Assembly: GCF_028736155.1 (NCBI RefSeq)
Contig: NZ_CP117879.1
Span: 5,022,001-5,086,000, forward strand
Direction: 5' to 3'
Source: Flavobacterium sp. KACC 22763
Lineage (GTDB): Bacteria; Bacteroidota; Bacteroidia; Flavobacteriales; Flavobacteriaceae
DNA: 64,000 bases
This document shows positions 18,827-30,500 of the stretch, piece after piece. The position numbers and the translations under genes are program-made. The stretch's first letter is position 1; each line of letters begins with the position of its first letter. Under the pieces are notes generated by a model. The model did not search any database. It saw only the letters and a program-made list of their open reading frames with translations, and was not told where the DNA came from.

Positions 18827-20629
18827 ATGTCAGCAGAAGCGCACGGTCACGATCACGGACACGATCACGAGCACGAACATCATCATAAAGACACGTTCAT
18901 TACTAAATATATTTTTAGTATTGATCATAAAATGATTGCTAAACAATACTTGATTACTGGTATTGTTATGGGAGTAATTGGGATTGCAATGTCCTTGCTT
19001 TTTAGAATGCAATTAGCGTGGCCAGAAGAGTCTTTCAAAATATTTAATGTTTTATTAGGAGATAAATTTGCACCTGATGGTGTAATGGCAAATGATATTT
19101 ATCTGGCTTTAGTTACAATTCACGGTACCATCATGGTATTCTTTGTACTGACGGCAGGTTTAAGTGGAACGTTTAGTAACTTATTGATTCCGCTTCAAAT
19201 TGGAGCACGAGATATGGCATCTGGATTTATGAATATGATTTCATACTGGTTGTTTTTCTTATCTGCAGTTGTAATGTTATGTTCATTATTTGTTGAAGCT
19301 GGACCAGCATCTGCAGGATGGACAATTTACCCTCCTTTAAGTGCATTGCCACAAGCAATTCCAGGATCAGGAACAGGTATGACATTATGGTTAGTATCTA
19401 TGGCTATTTTCATCGCATCTTCTTTGATGGGATCTTTAAATTACATTGTTACTGTACTTAACTTAAGAACTAAAGGAATGTCTATGACAAGACTTCCTCT
19501 TACAATCTGGACATTTTTCGTAACAGCTATTATTGGTGTTATTTCATTTCCAGTTTTATTATCTGCTGCTTTATTATTGATTTTTGATAGAAGTTTTGGT
19601 ACTTCATTCTTCTTATCTGATATCTATATTGCAGGAGAGGTTTTACACTACCAAGGAGGTTCTCCAGTATTGTTTGAGCACTTATTCTGGTTCTTAGGTC
19701 ACCCTGAGGTTTACATTGTAATCTTACCAGCGATGGGACTTGTTTCAGAAATTATGGCTACAAATGCTCGTAAACCAATTTTCGGTTACAGAGCGATGAT
19801 TATGTCAGTTCTTGCAATTGCATTCTTATCAACTATCGTTTGGGGTCACCACATGTTTATTTCAGGTATGAATCCTTTCTTAGGATCTGTATTTACTTTT
19901 ACAACTTTATTGATTGCAATTCCATCTGCTGTAAAAGCATTCAACTGGATTACAACTTTATGGAAAGGTAACTTACAATTTAACCCTGCAATGTTATTCT
20001 CTATCGGAATGGTTTCTACTTTCATCACTGGAGGTTTAACCGGGATCATTTTAGGAGATAGTACACTAGATATTAACGTTCACGATACATACTTCGTAAT
20101 TGCTCACTTTCACTTAGTAATGGGTATCTCTGCACTTTATGGAATGTTTGCTGGTATTTACCACTGGTTCCCTAAAATGTACGGAAGAATGTTAAATAAA
20201 AACTTAGGTTATATTCACTTCTGGGTAACTGCAGTTTGTGCTTATGGAGTTTTCTTCCCAATGCACTTTATCGGATTAGCTGGTTTACCAAGACGTTACT
20301 ATACAAATACTAATTTCCCATTATTTGATGATTTACAAAATGTGAATGTTTTAATTACAACATTTGCTCTTGTAGGAGGTGCATTCCAGTTAGTATTCTT
20401 ATACAACTTCTTTAGCAGTATTTTCTACGGTAAGAAAGCAGTTCAAAATCCTTGGAAATCTACAACTTTAGAGTGGACAACTCCAGTTGAACATATCCAC
20501 GGTAACTGGCCAGGAGAAATTCCTCATGTATATCGTTGGCCGTATGACTACAGTAACCCTAATCATGATGTAGATTTTGTTCCTCAAAATGTACCAATGA
20601 AAGAAGGTGAAGAAGTTTTACACCACTAA
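18827..20629 (+). CDS. coxA: Cytochrome c oxidase subunit I (heme a, heme a3-CuB)
   Basis: A 600-residue catalytic subunit with twelve expected membrane helices. The CuB and heme ligand regions are present: WFLGHPEVYIVILPAMG with the His-Tyr cross-link pair, WGHHMFISGMNPF, and HDTYFVIAHFHLVMG with the heme ligands. The first 21 residues contain nine histidines (AHGHDHGHDHEHEHHH), an unusual tract. It is the last gene of the act-cox operon. Subunits III and IV are not here but at 53.4-55.4 kb. Confidence 0.97.
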   Translation: MSAEAHGHDHGHDHEHEHHHKDTFITKYIFSIDHKMIAKQYLITGIVMGVIGIAMSLLFRMQLAWPEESFKIFNVLLGDKFAPDGVMANDIYLALVTIHGTIMVFFVLTAGLSGTFSNLLIPLQIGARDMASGFMNMISYWLFFLSAVVMLCSLFVEAGPASAGWTIYPPLSALPQAIPGSGTGMTLWLVSMAIFIASSLMGSLNYIVTVLNLRTKGMSMTRLPLTIWTFFVTAIIGVISFPVLLSAALLLIFDRSFGTSFFLSDIYIAGEVLHYQGGSPVLFEHLFWFLGHPEVYIVILPAMGLVSEIMATNARKPIFGYRAMIMSVLAIAFLSTIVWGHHMFISGMNPFLGSVFTFTTLLIAIPSAVKAFNWITTLWKGNLQFNPAMLFSIGMVSTFITGGLTGIILGDSTLDINVHDTYFVIAHFHLVMGISALYGMFAGIYHWFPKMYGRMLNKNLGYIHFWVTAVCAYGVFFPMHFIGLAGLPRRYYTNTNFPLFDDLQNVNVLITTFALVGGAFQLVFLYNFFSSIFYGKKAVQNPWKSTTLEWTTPVEHIHGNWPGEIPHVYRWPYDYSNPNHDVDFVPQNVPMKEGEEVLHH

Positions 20630-20640
20630 AAAAATAATCA

Positions 20641-20668
20641 AAGGCTGTCAGAAATGACAGCCTTTTTT
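20641..20668 (+). terminator. Terminator of the act-cox operon
   Basis: AAGGCTGTCA and TGACAGCCTT pair perfectly across GAAA and are followed by T. It lies 12 bases after the coxA stop codon. Confidence 0.92.
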
Positions 20669-20725
20669 GTATAGTTAAAATTTTAATCGTTCAGATTAAC
20701 TGTTTTACAAACTGATTAGTTTATA

Positions 20726-20733
20726 TATCTTTG
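20726..20733 (+). promoter_or_regulatory. ruvB promoter -7 box
   Basis: TATCTTTG matches TAnnTTTG exactly and ends only four bases before the ruvB ATG at 20738. A transcript starting at the usual distance would be leaderless or nearly so. No clear -33 TTG was seen. Confidence 0.55.
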
Positions 20734-20737
20734 TGGG

Positions 20738-21760
20738 ATGAATGAAAATCTCGATCCTACTACTAAAGGATATAACTCAGAAGAGTTAGATCTTGAAAAA
20801 AGATTACGTCCGCTGTCATTTGATGATTTTGCCGGACAAGATCAAGTTTTGGAAAATTTAAAAGTTTTTGTTGCCGCAGCTAATCAGCGTGGGGAAGCAC
20901 TTGATCATGCTCTTTTTCATGGTCCTCCGGGTCTTGGGAAAACTACTTTGGCTAATATTTTAGCTAACGAATTACAAGTTGGTATCAAGATTACTTCTGG
21001 TCCAGTATTGGATAAACCTGGTGATTTGGCTGGTTTGCTAACAAACTTAGACGAAAGAGATGTTTTGTTTATTGATGAAATCCATAGACTTAGTCCTGTT
21101 GTTGAAGAGTACTTGTATTCTGCGATGGAAGATTTTAAGATTGATATTATGATTGAATCGGGGCCAAATGCCAGAACGGTTCAAATTAATTTGAATCCTT
21201 TTACTTTGATTGGTGCAACAACGAGATCAGGATTATTAACTGCTCCAATGCGCGCCCGTTTCGGAATATCTTCTCGTTTACAGTATTACACGACCGAGCT
21301 TTTAACTACTATTGTTGAGAGAAGTGCTTCTATTTTAAAGATGCCTATTGATTTAGAAGCGGCGATTGAAATTGCGGGTAGAAGCCGAGGTACACCTCGT
21401 ATTGCAAATGCTTTATTAAGACGAGTTCGTGATTTTGCCCAAATTAAGGGAAATGGTAGAATTGATATAGAAATTTCAAGATATGCCTTAAAAGCACTTA
21501 ACGTAGATGCTCACGGTCTAGATGAAATGGATAATAAAATATTATTAACTATTATTAATAAATTTAAAGGTGGTCCAGTAGGACTTTCAACTTTAGCAAC
21601 TGCTGTTAGTGAAAGTAGCGAAACGATCGAAGAAGTATATGAACCTTTTTTAATTCAAGAAGGATTTATTATGCGAACACCTCGAGGTCGAGAAGTTACC
21701 GATAAGGCTTACAAGCATCTTGGTAAAGTAAATATAAATAATCAAGGGGAGCTGTTTTAA
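20738..21760 (+). CDS. ruvB: Holliday junction branch migration ATPase RuvB
   Basis: A 340-residue AAA+ motor that drives branch migration with RuvA during recombination repair. Walker [10 protein letters not shown] lies near residue 66, Walker [10 protein letters not shown] near 110, sensor 1 in GATTRSGLL, and the arginine-finger region [10 protein letters not shown] follows. The C-terminal winged helix ends in [18 protein letters not shown]. Length is normal. It heads a group with a cytochrome P450 and queG, while ruvA is 20 kb away next to sprA. Confidence 0.98.
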   Translation: MNENLDPTTKGYNSEELDLEKRLRPLSFDDFAGQDQVLENLKVFVAAANQRGEALDHALFHGPPGLGKTTLANILANELQVGIKITSGPVLDKPGDLAGLLTNLDERDVLFIDEIHRLSPVVEEYLYSAMEDFKIDIMIESGPNARTVQINLNPFTLIGATTRSGLLTAPMRARFGISSRLQYYTTELLTTIVERSASILKMPIDLEAAIEIAGRSRGTPRIANALLRRVRDFAQIKGNGRIDIEISRYALKALNVDAHGLDEMDNKILLTIINKFKGGPVGLSTLATAVSESSETIEEVYEPFLIQEGFIMRTPRGREVTDKAYKHLGKVNINNQGELF

Positions 21761-21771
21761 TACTAATAGAA

Positions 21772-23118
21772 ATGTCTATAAGTAAAAAATATAGCTATCC
21801 GCCAAAACTTTCTATTTTTAGATTTTTTGTTGATGCCGAGGGAGTTCGAAGAAATCCGATACCCTATCATGAAAAATATTTTGAACGTTTTGGAGACTCT
21901 TTTTCTATACGAATTGGAAAGTCACGGCACATTATTTTATCAAGAGATAATGATGTTGCTCAATATATACTTCAAAAAAATCAGAAGAATTACTATAAGT
22001 CTAAATTCCAGTCCGTTTATCTTTCTAAATATTTAGGAAAAGGTCTTTTAACGGTTGATGGTGAATTTTGGCTCAAACAAAGAAGACTTATTCAACCTGC
22101 TTTTCATAAGCAAAAAATGAATCAGCTGGTTGAAAACATGAAACTAACTATTGTTTCTGAGCTAAAAGAAATTGTTGTTAATAAGAAAGTTGATCTTTTT
22201 CCGATGATGAGTGAAGTGGCATTTAATGTTGTAGCTAAATCATTATTTCAATTTTCTATTGAAGAAGAAAAACTTAACCGAATAAAATATATTATTGAAG
22301 CGGTTCAGAATTTTCTAATTAAAGAAATTAGATTGCCCCATAAAGCATGGTGGTTTTCGATTAGCGGTCAGGTAAAAAATCACCTTCAATTAGCGAAGGA
22401 AAATGATGCAATCATTAGAAGTATTATAGAAGAGAGAGTTGCTTCTCAAAATGAAGTGAATGATTTACTGAACATGCTGTTGGAAACTCGTTATGAAGAT
22501 ACGGGCGAAGGTATGTCTGTTGAGCAGTTAATAGATGAAATAAAAATTCTCTTTATAGCTGGCCATGAAACAACGGCTAATGCTTTGACTTTTACACTGC
22601 AATTACTCGGAAGTCATTTAGATGTACAGCAAAAAGTATTTGAAGAAATTCGTAAAGTTGAATCAGAAAGCGATGATGTTGTAGAACAGCTTCAGAAAAT
22701 GACATATATAAATGCGGTTTTGAATGAATCAATGCGTTTATATCCGCCTGCTTGGATTACAGACCGACAAAATGTTGAAGATGATGCTTTAGGAAAATTT
22801 AATATCAAAAAAGATACACTTATTGGTGTTTCCTTTTATGAGTTACATCGAAATCCGAAATATTGGGATAATCCGAATCAATTCAATCCAGATCGTTTTT
22901 TAGGGGAAGAGAAAAAACATTCTATGCAATATTTTTATCCCTTTGGAGCAGGACCAAGAATGTGTATTGGTGCTGGTTTTGCTATTTATGAAATGTGTTT
23001 AGCAATTTCCCATATTATTAAAAAATATAAAGTTGTTTCAGTAAGAAATACAGTCAATTTTAATCCTTTGATTACCTTAAAACCTGTTGATGTTGAAGTT
23101 GTTTTTTCTGAAAGATGA
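21772..23118 (+). CDS. Cytochrome P450
   Basis: A 448-residue soluble P450 monooxygenase. The I-helix oxygen-activation motif is AGHETT, the K-helix ExxR is [10 protein letters not shown], the PERF-like region is NPDRF, and the heme-binding loop [14 protein letters not shown] places the axial thiolate at Cys398. No membrane anchor is visible at the N-terminus. The substrate is unknown and no ferredoxin or reductase gene is nearby. It starts 11 bases after ruvB and its stop codon overlaps the start of queG (ATGA), so it is probably co-transcribed with two housekeeping genes. Confidence 0.95.
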   Translation: MSISKKYSYPPKLSIFRFFVDAEGVRRNPIPYHEKYFERFGDSFSIRIGKSRHIILSRDNDVAQYILQKNQKNYYKSKFQSVYLSKYLGKGLLTVDGEFWLKQRRLIQPAFHKQKMNQLVENMKLTIVSELKEIVVNKKVDLFPMMSEVAFNVVAKSLFQFSIEEEKLNRIKYIIEAVQNFLIKEIRLPHKAWWFSISGQVKNHLQLAKENDAIIRSIIEERVASQNEVNDLLNMLLETRYEDTGEGMSVEQLIDEIKILFIAGHETTANALTFTLQLLGSHLDVQQKVFEEIRKVESESDDVVEQLQKMTYINAVLNESMRLYPPAWITDRQNVEDDALGKFNIKKDTLIGVSFYELHRNPKYWDNPNQFNPDRFLGEEKKHSMQYFYPFGAGPRMCIGAGFAIYEMCLAISHIIKKYKVVSVRNTVNFNPLITLKPVDVEVVFSER

Positions 23119-24041
23119 TGATTAATTCTAAAGAAAAATATTCGAAGTTTATAAAAGAAGAGGCCAAAAGACTTGGTTTTCTCTCTTGCGGTATTTCTAA
23201 AGCTGGCTTTTTAGAAGATGAAGCGCCGCGACTTGAAAATTGGTTAAAGAATAATCGGAATGGTCAGATGACTTACATGGAAAACCATTTTGATAAACGT
23301 TTGGATCCTACTTTATTGGTTGACGATGGCAAAAGTGTTGTATCACTTTTGCTGAATTATTATCCAGATTCAACACAAAACAGTGAAAGTTATAAAATCT
23401 CTAAGTACGCTTACGGACAAGATTATCATTTTGTAATTAAAGACAAGCTAAAAGAACTTCTTCATTCTATTCAAGAAAATATAGGTGAAGTTTCTGGCCG
23501 TGCTTTTGTCGATTCAGCACCTGTTTTAGATAAGGCTTGGGCAGCGAAAAGTGGTTTGGGCTGGATAGGAAAGAATAGTAATTTGATTACTCAAAGAGTT
23601 GGCTCTTTTTATTTCATTGCCGAACTCATAATTGATTTAGAACTAGAATATGATCATGCTGTTACAGATCATTGTGGTTCTTGTACCGCCTGTATTGATG
23701 CTTGTCCCACACAAGCAATTGTAGCTCCCTACATTGTTGATGGAAGTAAATGCATTTCTTATTACACCATCGAATTAAAAGAAAATCTTCCCGAAGAAAT
23801 GAAAGGAAAATTTGATGAATGGATGTTTGGCTGTGATACCTGCCAAGATGTTTGTCCATGGAATCGATTTTCAAAACCTCATTCAGAACCTTTGTTTAAT
23901 CCGAATCCAGATTTGCTTTCTTTTACTAAAAAAGACTGGTTAGAGATTACAGAGGAAACTTTCCGAACAGTCTTTAAAAATTCCCCTATCAAAAGGACCA
24001 AATTTGATGGTTTAAAACGTAATATCAAATTTTTGCAATAG
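23115..24041 (+). CDS. queG: Epoxyqueuosine reductase QueG
   Basis: A 308-residue cobalamin-dependent iron-sulfur enzyme that reduces epoxyqueuosine to queuosine in tRNA anticodons. The catalytic Asp lies in [17 protein letters not shown]. Two 4Fe-4S clusters are held by [16 protein letters not shown] and [13 protein letters not shown]. It lacks the C-terminal HEAT-repeat extension of some homologues, which is common in Bacteroidota. An ATG one codon downstream is an alternative start. It overlaps the P450 stop by four bases. Confidence 0.95.
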   Translation: MMINSKEKYSKFIKEEAKRLGFLSCGISKAGFLEDEAPRLENWLKNNRNGQMTYMENHFDKRLDPTLLVDDGKSVVSLLLNYYPDSTQNSESYKISKYAYGQDYHFVIKDKLKELLHSIQENIGEVSGRAFVDSAPVLDKAWAAKSGLGWIGKNSNLITQRVGSFYFIAELIIDLELEYDHAVTDHCGSCTACIDACPTQAIVAPYIVDGSKCISYYTIELKENLPEEMKGKFDEWMFGCDTCQDVCPWNRFSKPHSEPLFNPNPDLLSFTKKDWLEITEETFRTVFKNSPIKRTKFDGLKRNIKFLQ

Positions 24042-24554
24042 TATGTGCTATTTGATGTTTTGTTATGTTGTTGATTTTCAGTGTTTTTGTTGAAAACGAA
24101 CTTTGTTTTTCGTCTTTTTGTTTCTTACGTTTAATTACTTATTTGCCAATAAATTCTGTAAGAATTTTGAATTATCGCAATTATTTAAGAAAATTCAGTC
24201 CTTTCATTGTCAAATATTTAGAGAATTTTAATTTTCACACTGTGAACAATTGTTAAAAACTGTTGTTTGACGAGTTTATGTGCACTTTGTCGGAATAATA
24301 AGGTTCGATTTGATTCCGCGATATACTTTCGCACTTTCCAAATCTACTTAATTTAAAACCAGAGAGACTTTTTTAGTCTTTTTAATACAATGTCATGGTC
24401 TACATAATGTCCTTTTTTTGTGTAAGTCTTATAGAAACTTTTTCAAGTTTTTTAAAATCCAATTTATTTTTTTTCACGTATCTCACCTGTATCTTAAAAA
24501 CAATCATCTGTTTTTTAGTATCCGAAATTTCTGTTCCACAAACTCAAGTTGTCT
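24042..24554 (+). other. Gene-free AT-rich region upstream of the giant adhesin gene
   Basis: About 510 bases, very rich in T, with no convincing gene. A weak hairpin, AGACT (24365-24369) with AGTCT (24375-24379) followed by T, could end the queG operon or interrupt the adhesin leader. GCACTTTG near 24283 and TATACTTTC near 24322 resemble incomplete -7 boxes, so the adhesin promoter probably lies here with a long untranslated leader. A 63-codon reading frame at 24065-24256 has no start context or recognisable content. Confidence 0.4.
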
Positions 24555-27500
24555 ATGCGTAACTCTACTTTTTGTAAGTCTGGATTTTCCAGGCTAATTT
24601 TTCTTATTGTTTTTTTATTACTAACGGTACACAGTGCTTCAGCTCAATTTTATACTAAGCATTACATTGCACCAGCTCCTTGGCAATATTTTAGTAATGC
24701 AAATGAAATTATAATTGCGACTAATTCAACTACTGCTGTAACTTTTACTATAACAAAAAGTGATGGTAGCACCGTGGCTTTCACAAAACCGGATGGTACA
24801 GCGACAGGTGCTCTAACTACTGTAAAGGGAGCGCCAGCGGTTTACCGATTTGTGGGAAATCCTAATAGTGCTCCTTTAGGTTACAATGTGGCAGGAACAG
24901 TCTATAATGATAGAGGGATAATAGTTACCAGTACAGGAGGAGCAGTTTCTGTAAATTTAAGAAATGTTGCGTCTGATGCTTTAGGAAATGGTGGAGATAA
25001 CTATATAAAAGGGAATGCTTCATTGACTAGCTTTGGAGATGCAGGTATTGGTGTGGAATTTCGAGTTGGGTATTATCGTAATATGGGAACATCTGATAGA
25101 GAGCGACCTTTTTACAGCGTAATGGCAATTGGTAATAATACACAAGTAAAAGTAAATGGAAGTGTCGTAACAACATTAGGAGCCGGACAAAGTTATTTGT
25201 TTAATGCAGCGATTGGTTCTTTGGTTGAATCATCGGGACCAATTGTAATGAATACAGGAGTGCGAATAGATACTCCAGAGGCTTGCGGGGACGGGACGTT
25301 TGATCAATTGCCACCAGTATCGGTTTTAGGAAAAGAATATTTTCTTGAAAGAGGTAAAGGTAATGATACTGCAGAACAAACAACTGTTGTAGCAACCAAA
25401 GATGGAACAACAATAACAATAAATACTTATAATGCTACTACTGGTAATGAAGTAGGTTCGCCTGTAACAGTATCACGAAATGCTGGGGAGTATTATACTT
25501 TTAAAAATGGTGTTTCTGGCACACAATTTACATCATCAAGAATTTCGGCGACCAATAATGTTGCGGTTTATTCTGGTACAGCCGACGGTTGCGAAGTTGA
25601 TGTTTCAACAATTGCACCTGTATCGGCTTGCGGTGGGTCGGTCTTTGTTGAAACTTCGACTTTTAAAGGATATAATAACGCTTCACTAGATTATTTTGGT
25701 TATGTATTATTACAAAGCAAAACAGCTGCTGTTTTTATAAATTCGGCTAATTTAGAGACAACTACAGGAACCAGTCGACGTCAATTAGGTAGCACAGGCT
25801 GGTACATAATAGATTTTAATAGAACACAAATAGGAAATCCAAATACAATTTCTCTTAGTAGTTCTGCAAAACTTACCGTCTCTATAGCGCAGCAAGGAGA
25901 TGGATATTCTATGGCTGCATTTTTTTCAAATTTTGCACAACAGCCGTCAGCGCCAAAAGAAACTTATATCGGGACAGCGGGTTGTCTAAAACAATCGGCA
26001 AAACTAACCACAGATCCTGGATTTTCACCGTATGAGTGGCGTTATAATGGAACAGTTATCCCAGGAGAAACTTCAAATACTATAACAGTTACCAAGACTG
26101 GCTCATACACCGTAACATCAACTTTATCTTGTGGAATTAGTTCACAATCGACACCTATTAACGTTACGCTTTGTAGTGATGTTGCTGTAGAAAATACAGT
26201 TAATGTTTCTAGTCAATGCGTGGGATCAAATGTTGTTTTCACATTAACGGCTAAAAATTTAGGCCCTTCCAATGCGGAAGGTGTTTCGGTAACAGACAAA
26301 CTTCCATCAGGATATACATATGTTTCTTCGGTACCCTCAACAGGAACTTCTTACGACAGCTCTACAGGGATATGGACGATTTCTAGTTTAGATAGTGGCG
26401 CGAGTACAGCATTAACAATAACTGCTACCGTTAAAGATACAGGGACTTATTCTAATACCGCGACTATTACATCATCTAATGTGGATGATCCTAGTGGCAA
26501 TAATACTGCTACAGCTTCAACAACACCAAATGCTTTACCAGTTGCAGCTACCCTTGCTACTAATACTCCTGTTTGTTCAGGATCTAATGCTATTTTTACA
26601 ATATCAGGGACATCGGGAAATACTGTTACTTATACTGGAGCGGCTTCTGGAACGGCAACAATAGGATCTGATGGAAAAGCAACCGTTACAGTACCAAATG
26701 TAACTGCAAATAGCACTTTAAATTTAACTAATGTAAGTAATGGAATTTGTAGTCGAACATTAACAGTTAGTGCTACGGTAACAGTCAATTCTTTGCCGAC
26801 AACGCCAACAATTTCTGCAGCAGCGACAGGTACAACATTCTGTTCAGGCGGTAGTGTTGTACTAACATCATCTGCGGGATCTGGAAACCAGTGGTATAAA
26901 GATGGAGTTGCGATTCCAAGTGCAACAAATAAAACTTATAGTGCGACAGCGAGCGGTTCATATACAGTTACAACTAATAACGGAACCTGTACAAGTGCAG
27001 CATCTACAGGTACAGTAGTAACAGTAAATTCATTACCAGTTGCTTTATCTTTAACAGGAAGTACAATTTGTGTTTCGCCAGGAGGAAACGGAACAATTTC
27101 TTCTTCAACTTCGGCTAGCGGGGTCAATTACCAATTATATGATTCAAGTAATACAGCGATTCAATCTGTAAAATCAGGAAATGGATCTGCATTAGAATGG
27201 AGCAATCTTTCCTCTGCAAATGGATATTATGTTATTGCTACTAATGCATCGAACTGTACTTCAAAAAGTAATGTAGTTAATATAACAACTAATCCTAATC
27301 CAACGATTTCGATTGGAGGGACATTAACGGCTTGTTTAACAACTACTTTAACCACAACAACAAATGCAAATTCACCAACTTATGTTTGGTATAAAAATAA
27401 TGTTTTAATTTCTGGGGAAACTTCTTCTTCACTGGTTGTAAATTCTGATGGAGATTATAAAGTGAAAGTTAGAAACACAGTAACAGGTTGCGAGCAAACA

Positions 27501-30500
27501 TCGGCTGTATCAACAGTTAAGGTTAGTGATACAGAAAAACCAGTAAAACCAACATTAGCAGATATTACAGGGCAATGCTCTGTAACTGTAACAGCTCCAA
27601 CAACCACAGACAACTGTACTGGAACAGTGACTGGAACAACGACAGACCCACTGACATATAATGCTCAGGGAACTTACACTATTAACTGGAGTTTTAACGA
27701 TGGAAACGGAAACGTAGAAACCGCGACTCAGAAAGTGATCATTAAAGACACCCAAAAACCTGCAAAACCTGTTTTGGCAGATATTACGGGAGAATGTTCT
27801 GCAACGGCAACAGCTCCTACAACGACTGATAATTGCAAAGGGACAGTTACGGGAACAACGTCAGATCCATTGACATACAATGCTCAGGGAACTTATACCA
27901 TTAACTGGACTTTTAATGATGGGAATGGAAATGTAGAAACTGCGGCTCAGAAAGTAATCATTAAAGACATCCAAAAACCTGTAAAGCCTGTTTTGGCAGA
28001 TATTACAGGAGAATGTTCTGCAACAGTGACTGCTCCTACAACAACTGATAACTGTAAAGGAACGGTTACCGGAACAACGACAGACCCACTGACATATAAT
28101 GCTCAGGGAACTTACACTATTAACTGGAGTTTTAACGATGGAAACGGAAATGTAGAAACAGCGACTCAGAAAGTGATCATTAAAGACACCCAAAAACCTG
28201 CAAAACCTGTTTTGGCAGATATTACGGGAGAATGTTCTGCAACGGCAACAGCTCCTACAACGACTGATAATTGTGCAGGTACAGTAACAGGAACAACGAC
28301 AGATCCGCTTACATACAATGCTCAGGGAACTTATACCATTAATTGGACTTTTAATGATGGGAATGGAAATGTAGAAACCGCAACTCAAAAAGTAATCGTT
28401 AAAGACACCCAGAAACCTGCAAAACCTGTTTTGGCTGATATTACGGGAGAATGTTCTGCAACAGTGACTGCTCCGACAACGACTGATAATTGCAAAGGGA
28501 CAGTTACGGGAACAACGACAGATCCATTGACATACAATGCTCAGGGAACTTATACCATTAATTGGACTTTTAATGATGGGAATGGAAATTTAGAAACTGC
28601 GACTCAAAAAGTAATTATTAAAGATACTCAGAAACCTGCAAAACCTGTTTTGGCAGATATTACGGGAGAATGCTCTGCAACGGCAACAGCCCCTACGACG
28701 ACTGATAATTGCAAAGGGACAGTTACGGGAACAACGTCAGATCCATTGACATACAATGCTCAGGGAACTTATACCATTAACTGGACTTTTAATGATGGGA
28801 ATGGAAATGTAGAAACTGCGACTCAAAAAGTAATTATTAAAGATACTCAGAAACCTGCAAAACCTGTTTTGGCAGATATTACAGGAGAATGTTCTGCAAC
28901 AGCAACAGCTCCGACAACAACAGACAGCTGTGCAGGAACAGTAACAGGAACAACGACAGATCCGCTGACATATAACGCTCAGGGTATTTATACGATTAAC
29001 TGGAGTTTTAATGATGGGAATGGAAATACAGAAACAGCCGTTCAGAAAGTAATCATTAAAGATACGCAGAAACCTGTACAGCCAACATTAGCGGATGTTA
29101 CAGGAGAATGTTCTGCAACAGCAACAGCACCAACAACAACTGATAATTGTGCAGGTACAGTTACAGGAACAACAGCAGATCCATTGACATACAATGCTCA
29201 GGGAACTTATACCATTAACTGGACTTTTAATGATGGGAATGGAAATGTAGAAACTGTCGCTCAGAAAGTAATCATTAAAGATACGCAGAAACCTGTACAG
29301 CCAACATTAGCGGATGTTACAGGAGAATGTTCTGCAACAGCAACAGCACCAACAACAACTGATAATTGTGCAGGTACAGTTACGGGAACAACGACAGATC
29401 CGCTTACTTATAACGCTCAGGGTACTTATACGATTAACTGGAGTTTTAATGACGGTAATGGAAACATAGAAACTGCAATTCAGAACGTAATCATTAAAGA
29501 TACTCAAAAGCCATCAATCACTTGCCCATCGGTAGTTTCAGTTTCGGCAGATGCGAATTCCTGCAGTGCGACCGGAGTTGCTTTAGGTACTCCAACGGTA
29601 TCAGACAATTGTACGGGAACGGTAACAGTAACGAATGATGCACCGTCAAGTTTTCCAATAGGAAATACAACTGTAACTTGGAGAGCAAAAGATGCAGCAG
29701 GAAATACAGAGACTTGCACGCAAATCGTTAAAGTAATAGGCGAAATAATATCAAATGATGATAGTATTTCTTCATCAAATGGAGTAGCTGGAGGAGTAGT
29801 TATTACTAATGTTTTTGATAATGATGTTTTAAATTGTAATAAAGTAAATATAGCACAGGTTGATGTCGTAGTGAATGGTACTGTACCTTCTGTGTTAACT
29901 TTCAACACTGCAAATGGTGCCGTTTCAGTTAAACCAAACACGCCAACAGGCACTTATACTTTTGATTATTCAATTTGTGAAATTGCTAACAGTGGAAACT
30001 GTGATTCAGCTACTGTAACAATTAAAATAGAAAATGGTTTAGTTGCCGTAAAAGATGATTTCGGAACAAAATCTTCAGGATCAACATCGGCAACTATAGG
30101 AAATGTAAAAACAAACGACACTTTAGACGGAGTATTTGTTACGTCTGGCAATACAGTCGTTACAGCAGATTCATCAGGGCCATTAAGCGTTGATGCAAAC
30201 GGAGACGTTACTCTAGCGGCAAACACGCCAAGCGGAACTTACAGCATTACTTATGAAATCTGCGAGAAAGGCGCAAATCCTGCAAACTGCAAAACAACAA
30301 CAGCAGAAGTTAAGGTTGTAAATGATTTAATTGCAGTTAAAGATGATTTCGGAACAAAATCTTCAGGATCAACCGCAGCAATTGTTGGAAATGTAAAATC
30401 AAATGATACTTTAGACGGGGCATTTGTTACGTCTGGCAATACAGTCGTTACGGCTGATTCATCAGGGCCATTGAGCGTTGATGCAAACGGAGACGTTACT

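Noticed and set aside
24065..24256. 63-codon reading frame upstream of the adhesin gene
   Set aside because: AT-rich, no start context, no domain; it looks like chance in a T-rich spacer.
27861..28388. 175-codon Cys/Ser-rich minus-strand frame in the adhesin repeat array
   Set aside because: It repeats with the 73-codon unit of the sense strand and simply mirrors that periodic sequence.
27528..29498. Adhesin array as possible CRISPR or mobile element
   Set aside because: The whole unit is coding, keeps frame and encodes HYR-like domains; no spacers or terminal repeats exist.
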